From a virus, in IMG/VR virus record IMGVR_UViG_3300022746_000019, positions 26,008-90,007 of that record: a stretch of 64,000 nucleotides of DNA; one strand, 5' to 3'. Each line of letters begins with the position of its first letter. Position 1 is the stretch's first letter. Positions 39,368 through 49,151 of this stretch are shown here, piece after piece. The notes under the pieces were generated by a model. That model was given only the letters and a program-made list of their open reading frames with translations, made no database searches and was not told where the DNA came from. Position numbers and translations under genes: made by a program.

Positions 39368-40106
39368 CGCAAGCCTCGCAAGTCGTCACCACCTCCAGCA
39401 GGCGTGGTCCGGGTGCGTTATCCGCGATAACCTTGAGAAGTTTCTCGCGGTCACCGATTCCGAGTTCAAGGGCGATGCGCGACGGAACAACGGGGAGACC
39501 ATCCACCATCAGGATGCACCCCGAGAGAAGAATCGTGCTGAGTTCTGCGGCAGTAAGATCAGTGTTCTCCATGAGAGACCGCTGGGTCTTGCCGTCCGGC
39601 AGCGCAATCTTCACTAGACCGAGCTTGGTCTGGATATCCCAGTCCCATTCGCCGTTAAACCTACGGGTCGGCACATCGGTATTCAAGTCAATACTGATGG
39701 GTACCCGAGTCGAGCAGGACTGGCAAGTGATTTCCGCGGTCAGTTCGCTTCCGAAGGTGAGGCTGCGAATAGCCAACATCAGGTGGTCGCGGTCTCCCGA
39801 CACCATCTGATCGAGCAATTCATCCGTGGCCTTTTCGTTGCCAACACGCACAACGCCTCGGCGAAGAATCATCGACAGAGACTTACCCAAGGTACCGGCT
39901 TTAGCGATAGCCTCTTCGTCCGCGCCATTCAACTCTCGGATTTCAACTTCGGTGACAATCTTGCCATCCAGTTCCACACCCGCAATGAGTTTCACGAGGG
40001 TGGACGCAGGAGCCTGAGTTTCAATTACGGCCGCAGGCTCCTGCGTGAAGTTCTTTGCATAGTTTGCCAAAAGTTCTGCGTCTGTTATTACTTCTACGTT
40101 TTCCAT
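39318..40106 (-). CDS. Baseplate protein gp26-like, zinc-binding
   Basis: A 262-residue protein. It contains LVKLIAGVELDGKIVTEVEI, AEITCQSCSTRVPI and VTTCEACGEKISTPLSLASL, with two paired cysteines (C-x2-C twice) that may bind one zinc. It belongs to the T4 gp26-type baseplate/tail assembly group that sits between tube and tape measure. It has a long N-terminal acidic segment. Confidence 0.72.
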   Translation of the reverse strand: MENVEVITDAELLANYAKNFTQEPAAVIETQAPASTLVKLIAGVELDGKIVTEVEIRELNGADEEAIAKAGTLGKSLSMILRRGVVRVGNEKATDELLDQMVSGDRDHLMLAIRSLTFGSELTAEITCQSCSTRVPISIDLNTDVPTRRFNGEWDWDIQTKLGLVKIALPDGKTQRSLMENTDLTAAELSTILLSGCILMVDGLPVVPSRIALELGIGDREKLLKVIADNAPGPRLLEVVTTCEACGEKISTPLSLASLFRL

Positions 40107-40122
40107 ATTGTGTCCTTAAGTG

Positions 40123-40758
40123 CTACTTGACTGCGGTGCCGTCCGACTTGACGAAGTTCCAGGTCAGACCCTCGTGAACGAGAATCATCGATTCGAACAG
40201 GATTTCGTTAGTTACGGAGCTGAGGTCGGTGTAACTGACATTGGTGATCCAAGCGTTGTGCAGAGTGAACTTAATCTTGGGAACCAGGGAGTTACCGGTG
40301 TTCGGGTGGTCTGCAACATAGATGTTGACATTGACGCGGAAGTTCTTTGCTCCACCGTTGGTGGTCGGATTGAGGCCGCTACCGGCCGTAACCGAAGCAA
40401 GACCCTTGACCCACGTCATTGCCTGATCGTTGCCGAAAAGGACGCCGCGCTGAAGCGTGACCGGCGGGTAAGTAACCAGACCGGGAACGTGGTGCGCGGT
40501 GACATTGAAGCCGCCTTCGCGGTAAGCAATGTCCTGGATGTTCATCGAGAGGCCACCAATTTGGGTGAAACCACCGACGAAGCCTGACGACTTGCCGCGG
40601 GTAGGCAACGCGTTCTTGTTCTTCGCATCAAGGATGCGGTTGTCGAACACGGTGTGGTCATTTTCTGCTGGCACGAACTCCGCGTAGAACCTAAAGTTAC
40701 GCAGCGGGTCCGATGCCAATGACGAAAATCGGCCGATGCTGCCAATATTCTGTGTCAT
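40123..40758 (-). CDS. Tail tube protein (T4 gp19-like)
   Basis: A 211-residue protein with the tube fold elements: PLRNFRFYAEFVPAENDHTV, FTQIGGLSMNIQDIAYREGG, FNVTAHHVPGLVTYPPVTLQ. It ends VHEGLTWNFVKSDGTAVK. It polymerises into the inner tube of the contractile tail, directly after the sheath gene. Confidence 0.9.
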   Translation of the reverse strand: MTQNIGSIGRFSSLASDPLRNFRFYAEFVPAENDHTVFDNRILDAKNKNALPTRGKSSGFVGGFTQIGGLSMNIQDIAYREGGFNVTAHHVPGLVTYPPVTLQRGVLFGNDQAMTWVKGLASVTAGSGLNPTTNGGAKNFRVNVNIYVADHPNTGNSLVPKIKFTLHNAWITNVSYTDLSSVTNEILFESMILVHEGLTWNFVKSDGTAVK

Positions 40759-40773
40759 TCTTACTTATCTCCT

Positions 40774-42291
40774 TTAGGCGACGGTGACGGTAGTTCCGCC
40801 CTCAAATTGGCCAATCTTGATGATTACATATTCAGCGGGGCGCTGGAGTGCCACACCGATTTCGATATTAACCTCACCGGCGTCAATCGAAGAGAGGGTG
40901 TTGATGTCTTCGTCGCACTTAACAAAGAACGCCTGCTCGGGCTCGTCACCGCGAAGGCCGCCGCTCTGCCAGAACGAAGTGAGGAACTTCGAACAGATGT
41001 CGGTCAAATCACGCCACAGACGGCTGTCGTTAGGCTCAAACACAGCAAACTCGGTCAAGTCCGACAGAGCCTTGCGGAGGTAAATGAGCGTGCGGCGAAC
41101 CGAGATGTAGCGGTCAGCGTACCCACCCTTGAGGGTGCGAGCGCCCATAACCACAATGCCTGAGCCCGGGATGTAGCGGATAGCGTTGACCGGGGCAGCG
41201 GCAACGTTCAATGCGTCAAGTTCAGCGTTGCTGAGGGACGCGATTGAGACAGCACCAGCAATACGAGCGCTCTGTCCAGCGGGGGACTTGAACACGCCAC
41301 GCGAAATGTCGGTTGCTGCATAGAGGCCCAGAACCGCACCAGCGGCGCTGATGGTAGCCGTGGTTCCACGAGTCGGGTTGGTCGGGTCGTTGACCACAAG
41401 GCTCGGGTAGTAGACCGCTGCGTGGGATGACGGCGTGTACGACGAGGCAAGAGAAATTTGGTCATCAGGGGTACCCGGACCCGTATCAACAACGACGAAC
41501 ACATCTGCGCGACCCTCTGCGTAGGAAATGAGTTCGTTGACGTAAGCCGGCGTGTAAACACCCGCTGCGTTCAGGATAAGCGAGTTGCGAACCGAATCAA
41601 ACTTCGACACTTCGCCCGAGATCATGGACTCAGTAACGGGCTCTCCATCGGTGCCGCTGCTGAGGGTGACGGGGGTAGTGCCCGTAGCAGCCGGGTGGTT
41701 CTCGGTCAAAGCGGTGACAGTGATGTAGCCTGACGAAGAATTAACCACGTGTTCGACAAAACGGTCGTTGGTGGAGACGTTTGACACGGCGCTGTAGCGT
41801 TCGACAGAGTATGCCGCGGTGACGCCACCAGAGTAAACGGCGATGTCGTAAACCATGTCTGGGTCTCCCACGCCACGGTTGGCGTCGTAAGCATCCGAGA
41901 TGCTAATGGAAACCGAGTTACCCCAGCTGCCAGGGCTGATTGCCGAAACCGTCAGGCTAGCCGCAGGGGAGACAGCGTCGTCATTGAGGGTGGTGTGAGC
42001 AGGGGTCAACGAGAAGTCAGAAAGGACGCGCTGCACATAAGCCATAGAGCCGCCGTTCTGGAAGAACATCCAGACAGCGAGAGGCAAAAAGTTTGTGTTG
42101 CCGTTGTTACGGTTCCAACCGCCGAACAGGTTCTTGTACTGGCTCCATGAGTTAACGACGGTGGGTTCAATCGGACCCTGGTCGCTCGCTCCAATGAACG
42201 CCGCAACGGCAACAGATTCTGCCGTGACAACCGGTGCAATTGGATTAAGTGTCTCTTCTACGTAGACACCAGGCCGCTGGTAAATGGCCAT
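40774..42291 (-). CDS. Contractile tail sheath protein
   Basis: A 505-residue sheath protein: MAIYQRPGVYVEETLNPIAP, AAFIGASDQGPIEPTVVNSW, then variable beta-rich surface domain, and the conserved end NDSRLWRDLTDICSKFLTSF and AFFVKCDEDINTLSSIDAG. It proves a contractile (myovirus) tail. Sheath contracts to drive the tube through the cell envelope. Confidence 0.95.
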   Translation of the reverse strand: MAIYQRPGVYVEETLNPIAPVVTAESVAVAAFIGASDQGPIEPTVVNSWSQYKNLFGGWNRNNGNTNFLPLAVWMFFQNGGSMAYVQRVLSDFSLTPAHTTLNDDAVSPAASLTVSAISPGSWGNSVSISISDAYDANRGVGDPDMVYDIAVYSGGVTAAYSVERYSAVSNVSTNDRFVEHVVNSSSGYITVTALTENHPAATGTTPVTLSSGTDGEPVTESMISGEVSKFDSVRNSLILNAAGVYTPAYVNELISYAEGRADVFVVVDTGPGTPDDQISLASSYTPSSHAAVYYPSLVVNDPTNPTRGTTATISAAGAVLGLYAATDISRGVFKSPAGQSARIAGAVSIASLSNAELDALNVAAAPVNAIRYIPGSGIVVMGARTLKGGYADRYISVRRTLIYLRKALSDLTEFAVFEPNDSRLWRDLTDICSKFLTSFWQSGGLRGDEPEQAFFVKCDEDINTLSSIDAGEVNIEIGVALQRPAEYVIIKIGQFEGGTTVTVA

Positions 42292-42330
42292 ATAAGTTAT
42301 CTCCTTAGATAATGGCGGTAGTTAGCAATT

Positions 42331-42948
42331 TTACACGGGATTGAGCGACGAGGGGATGTCCCCAGTAATACCGTTAATAACGACTTTTTCGACAATCTTG
42401 TCGCTTACGCTGTCTGCCTGGGCGGGAGTCATTTCACTCACAATGCGGACAGTGAACAGGTTACGGAAAACGCGACGACCATCTTCAACATAGTTGATTT
42501 TGGCAAACGCGTCTAAGAACATACTGCGCTGAGCAGTTTCTGTACCCAAGTCATTGGGAACAGCGAGCTTCCCGTACTTTGCCGGGAGGCGGTTTCGCAG
42601 CATCTGCTGCAACAATGCGCGGTCATGGCGCGGGTGGCGCGACCAACTGCTGACTTGGTAAACTAGGTCGTAGGCAACCGGCATGTAATATGTATAGACG
42701 GTATCTTCCTGAGCGGGGATGGTGCCTAGGTAGTCTTTGTCAAACATATACCCAGAAGTCTGGCGTTCGTTTGCGGGGCGAATGTCCACCAAGTCAATGG
42801 TGATATACGGGTAGCGCTGCTGACGGATTTCAACATCTGGGATTGCGTAGAACACGTCTACTGGTCGTTCTGGCTGTTTATCGTCTGATACAGTCATCCC
42901 AGCAAACAGGTTCTTCAGCGCTTCATCCTCTGAAAGAACAAAACTCAT
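42331..42948 (-). CDS. Neck/tail terminator-like protein
   Basis: A 205-residue protein directly before the sheath gene: VFYAIPDVEIRQQRYPYITI, YDLVYQVSSWSRHPRHDRAL, LLQQMLRNRLPAKYGKLAV. The pattern of a beta core followed by a helix fits tail terminators and tail completion proteins (Mu gp37/T4 gp15 class), as does position. No diagnostic residue is known to me. Confidence 0.6.
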   Translation of the reverse strand: MSFVLSEDEALKNLFAGMTVSDDKQPERPVDVFYAIPDVEIRQQRYPYITIDLVDIRPANERQTSGYMFDKDYLGTIPAQEDTVYTYYMPVAYDLVYQVSSWSRHPRHDRALLQQMLRNRLPAKYGKLAVPNDLGTETAQRSMFLDAFAKINYVEDGRRVFRNLFTVRIVSEMTPAQADSVSDKIVEKVVINGITGDIPSSLNPV

Positions 42949-43271
42949 AAAGACTCCATAATTGTGTCTACGCTGTTTTTGAACTCAGCGGCTATGGCTT
43001 CCTCTATTAATTTTGGCACTTGGGCCGAAAAACGTCGAATAACCGCCGTCGGAGTGTGCTTAGAGTTTCCGTACTCCAGCCCCTCCACTAGTTCCTTTTG
43101 AGCAGGTTCAATGGTTACCTTGAAGTCGCCCTTAACATCTTGAACCGAAACCGCTTCGATAGCATCTTCTGGCCAGCCGGCCTCTTCCGCCATCTCTTTC
43201 AGTTTCCTAGTAAGACTTGGAACAGATCTTGACACAATGTTTTTTACCATGTCATCGTACCCATTAACCAT
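42945..43271 (-). CDS. HK97 gp10-like tail/neck completion protein
   Basis: Start at the ATG at 43271 (CGAGGG upstream); longer starts would begin in a region with a separate peptide ORF. A 108-residue protein with DDMVKNIVSRSVPSLTRKLK and LEYGNSKHTPTAVIRRFSAQ, which fits the 'EyG....P.a.lr' pattern of HK97 gp10-type proteins. It would join head to tail. It is the first gene of the tail operon and overlaps the terminator-like gene by four bases. Confidence 0.65.
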   Translation of the reverse strand: MVNGYDDMVKNIVSRSVPSLTRKLKEMAEEAGWPEDAIEAVSVQDVKGDFKVTIEPAQKELVEGLEYGNSKHTPTAVIRRFSAQVPKLIEEAIAAEFKNSVDTIMESL

Positions 43272-43284
43272 AAAAACCCTCGTT

Positions 43285-43329
43285 TCACCTAGCCCACGAT
43301 GCCCTATTGCTACGCTTACGCAGAGGCAT
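43285..43329 (-). CDS. Possible 14-residue leader peptide
   Basis: MPLRKRSNRASWAR then TGA, with GTAAGGAG six bases before the ATG, a stronger ribosome site than that of the gp10-like gene 13 bases further on. Highly basic for its length. It could attenuate or couple translation of the tail operon, or it could be a chance ORF. Confidence 0.35.
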   Translation of the reverse strand: MPLRKRSNRASWAR

Positions 43330-43374
43330 CGCATACTCCTTACGGAGGGGGCAAGATAAAGCAAGGGTTTTCAT

Positions 43375-43390
43375 GGTCTCGCACGAGACC
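43375..43390. repeat. Inverted repeat GGTCTCG-CA-CGAGACC
   Basis: Perfect seven-base arms around CA. With a two-base loop it is a near-palindromic DNA site rather than a good RNA hairpin. It lies between the lysis terminator and the tail operon, so an operator or protein-binding site is plausible. Confidence 0.4.
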
Positions 43391-43398
43391 TCTACAAG

Positions 43399-43442
43399 AA
43401 TAACGAAAAGGCAGCGATTACGCTGCCTTAACGCTCGTTATT
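43399..43442 (-). terminator. Terminator after the lysis genes
   Basis: AAGGCAGCG and CGCTGCCTT pair across ATTA (43408-43429), enclosed by AATAACG/CGTTATT outer arms. On the minus strand the hairpin is followed by TTTTCGTTATT, a U-rich run. It directly follows the stop at 43443 and separates lysis from tail transcription. Confidence 0.85.
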
Positions 43443-43886
43443 TTAAGCCGGAGCTGGTCCGCTGAGTTTGCCTGAAAGGTCGTATCCCTCAAAGTAAGTT
43501 GACCAACCTAGGTAGGTTCCACCCCACCGCGCCTTTAATCCCGCTCCAGACATTAGACCAATCATGTTGTCCACAGGAAGGTCGGTAGTCCAAATATAGT
43601 CAGCTTTATGAGCCTGCAAAGCTACATGGCCGTGGGCACCAATATCCCAGAAGTGAGGGGCTCCGATAGGGGCGTCAAGCGGGTTATTGTGTTTGTACTT
43701 CTTTGGGATTCTGGCCCACTCGGCAATAGCGTCTGTGCTGCTGCCCGGTAGACCCCAAGCCATACGACACACCTTTAGGCAATACCCGTGAATGGCAAAG
43801 GTTTGACTACCGTCGTTAATTTTGGTCGATCCGGCCATGGACTGACGCATCATCCAGTCAGCGGCAACGATTCCGTTTGTGCGCAC
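43443..43886 (-). CDS. Cell-wall hydrolase, NlpC/P60- or CHAP-like
   Basis: A 147-residue protein: HGYCLKVCRMAWGLPG (catalytic Cys36 candidate), PIGAPHFWDIGAHGHVALQA (His87 candidate), then YLGWSTYFEGYDLSGKLSG. This Cys/His order fits the papain-like cysteine peptidases used as endolysins in actinophages. No signal peptide, so it needs a holin. It pairs with the neighbouring M15-type lysin. GTG start with AAGAGG. Confidence 0.75.
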   Translation of the reverse strand: MRTNGIVAADWMMRQSMAGSTKINDGSQTFAIHGYCLKVCRMAWGLPGSSTDAIAEWARIPKKYKHNNPLDAPIGAPHFWDIGAHGHVALQAHKADYIWTTDLPVDNMIGLMSGAGLKARWGGTYLGWSTYFEGYDLSGKLSGPAPA

Positions 43887-43888
43887 TA

Positions 43889-43981
43889 TTACCTCTTATT
43901 AATCTTGTCGTAGTGCCGCTTGTCCAGCTTAATTTTTGCCAACGCGCCAATAACTACTGCGGCTAGGATGGCAATAATCAC
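43889..43981 (-). CDS. Single-span membrane peptide, 30 aa
   Basis: Found by reading the gap between two lysins: GTG start, MIIAILAAVVIGALAKIKLD then KRHYDKINKR. One hydrophobic helix of about 15 residues followed by a basic tail, oriented with the tail in the cytoplasm by the positive-inside rule. Overlaps the M15-type lysin stop by four bases (GTGA). It may be a small holin or lysis accessory. Very short, but composition and placement are notable. Confidence 0.55.
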   Translation of the reverse strand: MIIAILAAVVIGALAKIKLDKRHYDKINKR

Positions 43982-44505
43982 GGCTTCTTCTTTGCCGGCG
44001 CTTTCTTTGCTACGGCCTTCTTGACCGGTGCGGCTGCCTTCTTGACAGCAGGCTTACGAACAACGGGCTTGCCAGCCTTGCTGTCCCAAATAACCTTGGG
44101 GTCGGGGCGGTAGGTGGGGTCTGCGTGATGACCCTTCAGTCCATTGAGGCCCTTGTCGTAATCGACAACCTGTGCCTTTGCCAGCGGTGCCGAATCAGGG
44201 CAGCCAATTGCAACAGCGTGGACGTGATTGGAATCGAAACCTTGATCCATCGTGCGGTACCAAGCGGCAAAGCCAGCGTCCTTGAGTGCCTTGACCATCT
44301 TTGCGCGACGGGCTTCAGTCATCAGGCGAACGGAAAAATCAACGACACCTCCGCCGTCATGCGTGCCAGCGGAGGCTGCAACACCGCCCTTGTTGTACGA
44401 GCCCTGAGTGATGCGGAACGCAAAGCCCGCAGTCTTTTCGGCCCACTTAATCATTTCGATGGTGCGGGCATCAAACAGGTACCCACGGAAGTTAACAGCA
44501 GACAT
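43978..44505 (-). CDS. Endolysin, peptidase M15-like, with Lys/Ala-rich tail
   Basis: A 175-residue protein. ITQGSYNKGGVAASAGTHDG, then GGVVDFSV and NHVHAVAIGC give His49, Asp56, His94 and His96, the zinc ligands of D,D- or L,D-peptidases (M15 group). Its role is to cut peptidoglycan stem peptides. The last 35 residues are Lys, Ala and Pro (KPAVKKAAAPVKKAVAKKAP), like histone H1 tails, and may bind anionic wall polymers. Overlaps the next Lys-rich gene by one base. Confidence 0.85.
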   Translation of the reverse strand: MSAVNFRGYLFDARTIEMIKWAEKTAGFAFRITQGSYNKGGVAASAGTHDGGGVVDFSVRLMTEARRAKMVKALKDAGFAAWYRTMDQGFDSNHVHAVAIGCPDSAPLAKAQVVDYDKGLNGLKGHHADPTYRPDPKVIWDSKAGKPVVRKPAVKKAAAPVKKAVAKKAPAKKKP

Positions 44506-44720
44506 TACTTATCGCTCTTCTTAATCTTCTTGATAATCTTGGCGTCAATTTTCTTGTCTTCGGCCATGGTCTTTGGCTTCTTCTTGGCTCCGTGAGCCTT
44601 GTCAGCCTTCTCGAACTTAGCCTTTTCGTCCTTGTCGAAGCCAGCCTTTTTCAGCATGGCTGCGTCCTTCTTCTTGTCCTTGGACTCTGTGTACTTGCCC
44701 TTTTCGAATGGCTTAGCCAT
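44505..44720 (-). CDS. Lysine-rich microprotein, 71 aa
   Basis: About one third lysine (DKKKDAAMLKKAGFDKDEKA; KKIDAKIIKKIKKSDK) with alternating acid residues. Helical, charged, no cysteine. One of five small genes in a row with similar composition next to the lysins. Function unknown; could bind nucleic acid or the cell wall. Confidence 0.65.
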   Translation of the reverse strand: MAKPFEKGKYTESKDKKKDAAMLKKAGFDKDEKAKFEKADKAHGAKKKPKTMAEDKKIDAKIIKKIKKSDK

Positions 44721-44729
44721 GTGTACTCC

Positions 44730-45005
44730 TTAACAGTCCCAAGCCCGAAGCGACTTATTGATTCGGCTATTGGGGTCTTTCGCGGTTTTTGCGGATGTGT
44801 TTTTTTTCTTCATGCCTTCCATACGACTGCAAAATGAGTCGCGGCGGGCGGCAGAGGTCTTGGATTTTGCTGCTTGAGCCTTTTTTACAGGAGGCTTAAG
44901 GTCCGACCCTGGGTTGGCTTTTTCGTAAGATTTGCGGCCCTTTTCGTTAAGGCCACCCTTTGCGTTCTTGCCTTCTTTGCGCTGCCATGCTTCAGATTTA
45001 GCCAT
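44730..45005 (-). CDS. DUF6321-like protein, 91 aa
   Basis: MAKSEAWQRKEGKNAKGGLN EKGRKSYEK at the start (split here at 20), then KPPVKKAQAAKSKTSAARRD SFCSRMEGMKKK and INKSLRAWDC at the end, which fits the phage DUF6321 family as I remember it. It is common in freshwater and marine phage genomes; role unknown. Two cysteines (SFCSRM and the terminal C). Confidence 0.7.
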   Translation of the reverse strand: MAKSEAWQRKEGKNAKGGLNEKGRKSYEKANPGSDLKPPVKKAQAAKSKTSAARRDSFCSRMEGMKKKNTSAKTAKDPNSRINKSLRAWDC

Positions 45006-45186
45006 TCTTTTTATGCCAATCTTTGGTTGCTTTAACTCCCTGAGCGATGGTCTTTGCGCCGGCCTTTTTGGTCAAATTGACTTTGTCGTACTTGCCATTA
45101 TTACCAGCGTGATTGACTATTACCTCGCCCTTTTTGTTCTTTTTAACCGTGTGCTTTTCCCCAGCAGCTTTGAATGTCTTAGACAT
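44998..45186 (-). CDS. Lysine-rich microprotein, 62 aa
   Basis: MSKTFKAAGEKHTVKKNKKG, VIVNHAGNNGKYDKVN, then AGAKTIAQGVKATKDW. Basic, with a short beta-like core flanked by helices. Overlaps the next gene by eight bases and the previous gene by one base (TAATG). Confidence 0.65.
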   Translation of the reverse strand: MSKTFKAAGEKHTVKKNKKGEVIVNHAGNNGKYDKVNLTKKAGAKTIAQGVKATKDWHKKNG

Positions 45187-45362
45187 TATTTATTTTTCTT
45201 TGACTTACCGGCTTCGCTTAGAGCAATTGCGATGGCCTGCTTTTTGGACTTTACCTCAGGTCCCTTGCCAGGTCCCGGCTTACCGGATTTAAGTTTGCCA
45301 GCCTTGTACTCGCGCATAACCTTTTCGACTTTGGCATCGCCCTTAGGCTTCTTACTTGCCAT
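45186..45362 (-). CDS. DUF6496-like protein, 58 aa
   Basis: Found by reading the gap: MASKKPKGDAKVEKVMREYK, KAGKLKSGKPGPGKGPEVKS, KKQAIAIALSEAGKSKKNK. The 'KVMREyKAGKLKSG' start and 'S.KQAIAIaLSEAgK' end are the DUF6496 pattern known from phages and bacteria. Function unknown. GGAGGAATAGC precedes the ATG. Confidence 0.78.
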   Translation of the reverse strand: MASKKPKGDAKVEKVMREYKAGKLKSGKPGPGKGPEVKSKKQAIAIALSEAGKSKKNK

Positions 45363-45363
45363 G

Positions 45364-45483
45364 CTATTCCTCCGTGTTTGTGTTGGGTGCGCTTTGAAGC
45401 TCTGCCAGTTCCTCGGCTGTTGCGTACCTAGAGGTTACTTCCCCAGTAGCGCAGTTGACTTCTGTGATTGAAGGTCGTTCCAT
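45364..45483 (-). CDS. Microprotein, 39 aa
   Basis: Found by reading the gap: MERPSITEVNCATGEVTSRY, ATAEELAELQSAPNTNTEE. Acidic, unlike its basic neighbours. Overlaps the upstream gene by one base (TAATG), so translation is coupled. No family recognised. Confidence 0.6.
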   Translation of the reverse strand: MERPSITEVNCATGEVTSRYATAEELAELQSAPNTNTEE

Positions 45484-45986
45484 TAGACCACTCCGTAAAG
45501 CGTGATGTTATTTGCGGAAAAAGTGCCACCACCGGCGTTCAGACCCACGCTAGTAATGGCGGAAGTAAGCGACCGACAGGTTCCCTTGGTTATTACAGTT
45601 CCGTGGTTGTAACTAGTTGAGTTAAACAGGGATTCAATGGGGCGGACGCCCGTGTTAGCATCAGAGTACGCAACAAAACGGATTACTGCCCGGTCGTTAG
45701 GTGTCGTAGAGTTCGTAATTGAAAACGCCGTGTCACCACCAATAGCCGTAGTAGTGGCCGTGGTTCCTGTGTGGTCCATTTGGATGTAGTCGTAGGAAGC
45801 CGAACTAATGTTGTTAACGGTCAACGCAATAGGCCATCCAACTGCGGTCACATTAGTTACAACCAGAACGAGTTCGCTATAGTGCTGCGGGATAGACCCA
45901 ATGTTTAGGGAAGCTGTGGAAAGGCTGTCCACACTAACTATTTTTTTCCATCCGTCATTACTGGTTCCGAAATACTTGACTGTCAT
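45483..45986 (-). CDS. Beta-rich structural protein, 167 aa
   Basis: No cysteine pair or catalytic motif. Beta-strand pattern with many S, T, N and V (VLVVTNVTAVGWPIALTVNN; ISSASYDYIQMDHTGTTAT), as in virion surface proteins. It directly follows another small beta protein and the collagen-like fibre, so a decoration or fibre-associated role is likely. Not assignable further. Confidence 0.6.
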   Translation of the reverse strand: MTVKYFGTSNDGWKKIVSVDSLSTASLNIGSIPQHYSELVLVVTNVTAVGWPIALTVNNISSASYDYIQMDHTGTTATTTAIGGDTAFSITNSTTPNDRAVIRFVAYSDANTGVRPIESLFNSTSYNHGTVITKGTCRSLTSAITSVGLNAGGGTFSANNITLYGVV

Positions 45987-46312
45987 TAGCCCACCACGGT
46001 GCCAAAGGCGTTAAAACTGCAGGTTCCAAGATCAGAGGAAACGTACACAGTATCCGCGGATGCTAGCGAAAGCCCAAGGCTAATGGCCACGAAAGAGTAT
46101 GAGTCAAGAGTTACTTTGTAAGCGACATACTGTTTGTTATCTGCAGCAGCATCGGCCACAGCAACTCGAATGTAAAATGAGTCGGACACAGTTCCACGAT
46201 TAGCCACGGTAATGGTGGATACCACAGCGTCGCTTGCGCGGGCCGAAATCAGCTTTACCGGGGTGCTAGCAGCCGGTGAGGCCTGCCCAAGCACTGGGAA
46301 TGTCGTTGCCAT
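45986..46312 (-). CDS. Beta-rich structural protein, 108 aa
   Basis: A 108-residue protein with PVKLISARASDAVVSTITVA, SDSFYIRVAVADAAADNKQY, TVYVSSDLGTCSFNAFGT. Ig- or jelly-roll-like pattern; probable virion surface protein. Preceded by GTATAATTA about 25 bases upstream and AAGGAG at the ribosome site. Confidence 0.62.
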   Translation of the reverse strand: MATTFPVLGQASPAASTPVKLISARASDAVVSTITVANRGTVSDSFYIRVAVADAAADNKQYVAYKVTLDSYSFVAISLGLSLASADTVYVSSDLGTCSFNAFGTVVG

Positions 46313-46333
46313 AAATCTCCTTGAATAGTGGCC

Positions 46334-46341
46334 TAATTATA
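46334..46341 (-). promoter_or_regulatory. -10-like TATAATTA before small structural genes
   Basis: TATAATTA on the minus strand, preceded by G, ends 22 bases before the ATG of the 108-aa gene at 46312. No -35 is seen. It matches the elements at 20606-20613 and 50510-50517 in eight or nine bases, which suggests a shared phage-specific promoter class. Confidence 0.45.
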
Positions 46342-46371
46342 CTTGGTATGTCTTAACTTGGTTTTATTAAC

Positions 46372-48530
<2,159 letters not shown>

Positions 48531-48531
<1 letters not shown>

Positions 48532-49151
48532 CAGTCACCGTATCCGTTCAGGGGAGATGAGGTATCTCCGTAACCTCCAGAGCCGTAGCCGTAGTTAGGA
48601 GGCAAGGTTGTCTTAACATAGGAACGCGGATCGTCGTACGGTCCGGCGTACCTGCTGAATTGCGGGTCGTTTACCAGTTCGTCGTTCATGACCTGGATGC
48701 AGTCCACAACCACCAAAGAGAACCGGTTTGCCACAATTGCGGCTTGCTGTACCTTTACCGGGCGGAAAACTTCGTTTAGCCAGACGATACGGCCGCGTCC
48801 CTGAAGGTCGGGGTTTCCAACAACTCCTGGAGCAACCTTCTCAATATCCTCAGCGTTGAGGGTGAGATGCAGAAGGTCGCCGTTGTAGAAGCCTCGATCT
48901 GTGAGTGGAACAGCGCCCTGCTGGATAACGGCTCTTACAACGGGCAGGTTGTACGGACCACGCCAGCGTCGCCCGACGCCGTCGTAGGAGCCCACATCGT
49001 AAACCGGATCAATCCCCGTGTTGTCTGGGTCATAGACCCACCACTCAGCCGCTGTTCCAGAGAAGCGCTGTAGGTCGTGGTTTATACCAGCGTCGATACT
49101 GTCAGACTCAAAGTCGGGGTCAAACCGACCCCCCTGATGGTATCCGCGCAT
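48531..49151 (-). CDS. Structural protein, 206 aa
   Basis: Opens [20 protein letters not shown], then [20 protein letters not shown] and [20 protein letters not shown]; ends in a Gly/Tyr-rich tail ([20 protein letters not shown]). The pattern resembles head- or fibre-associated virion proteins of actinophages. Overlaps the glycosyltransferase gene by 32 bases. No specific function. Confidence 0.6.
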
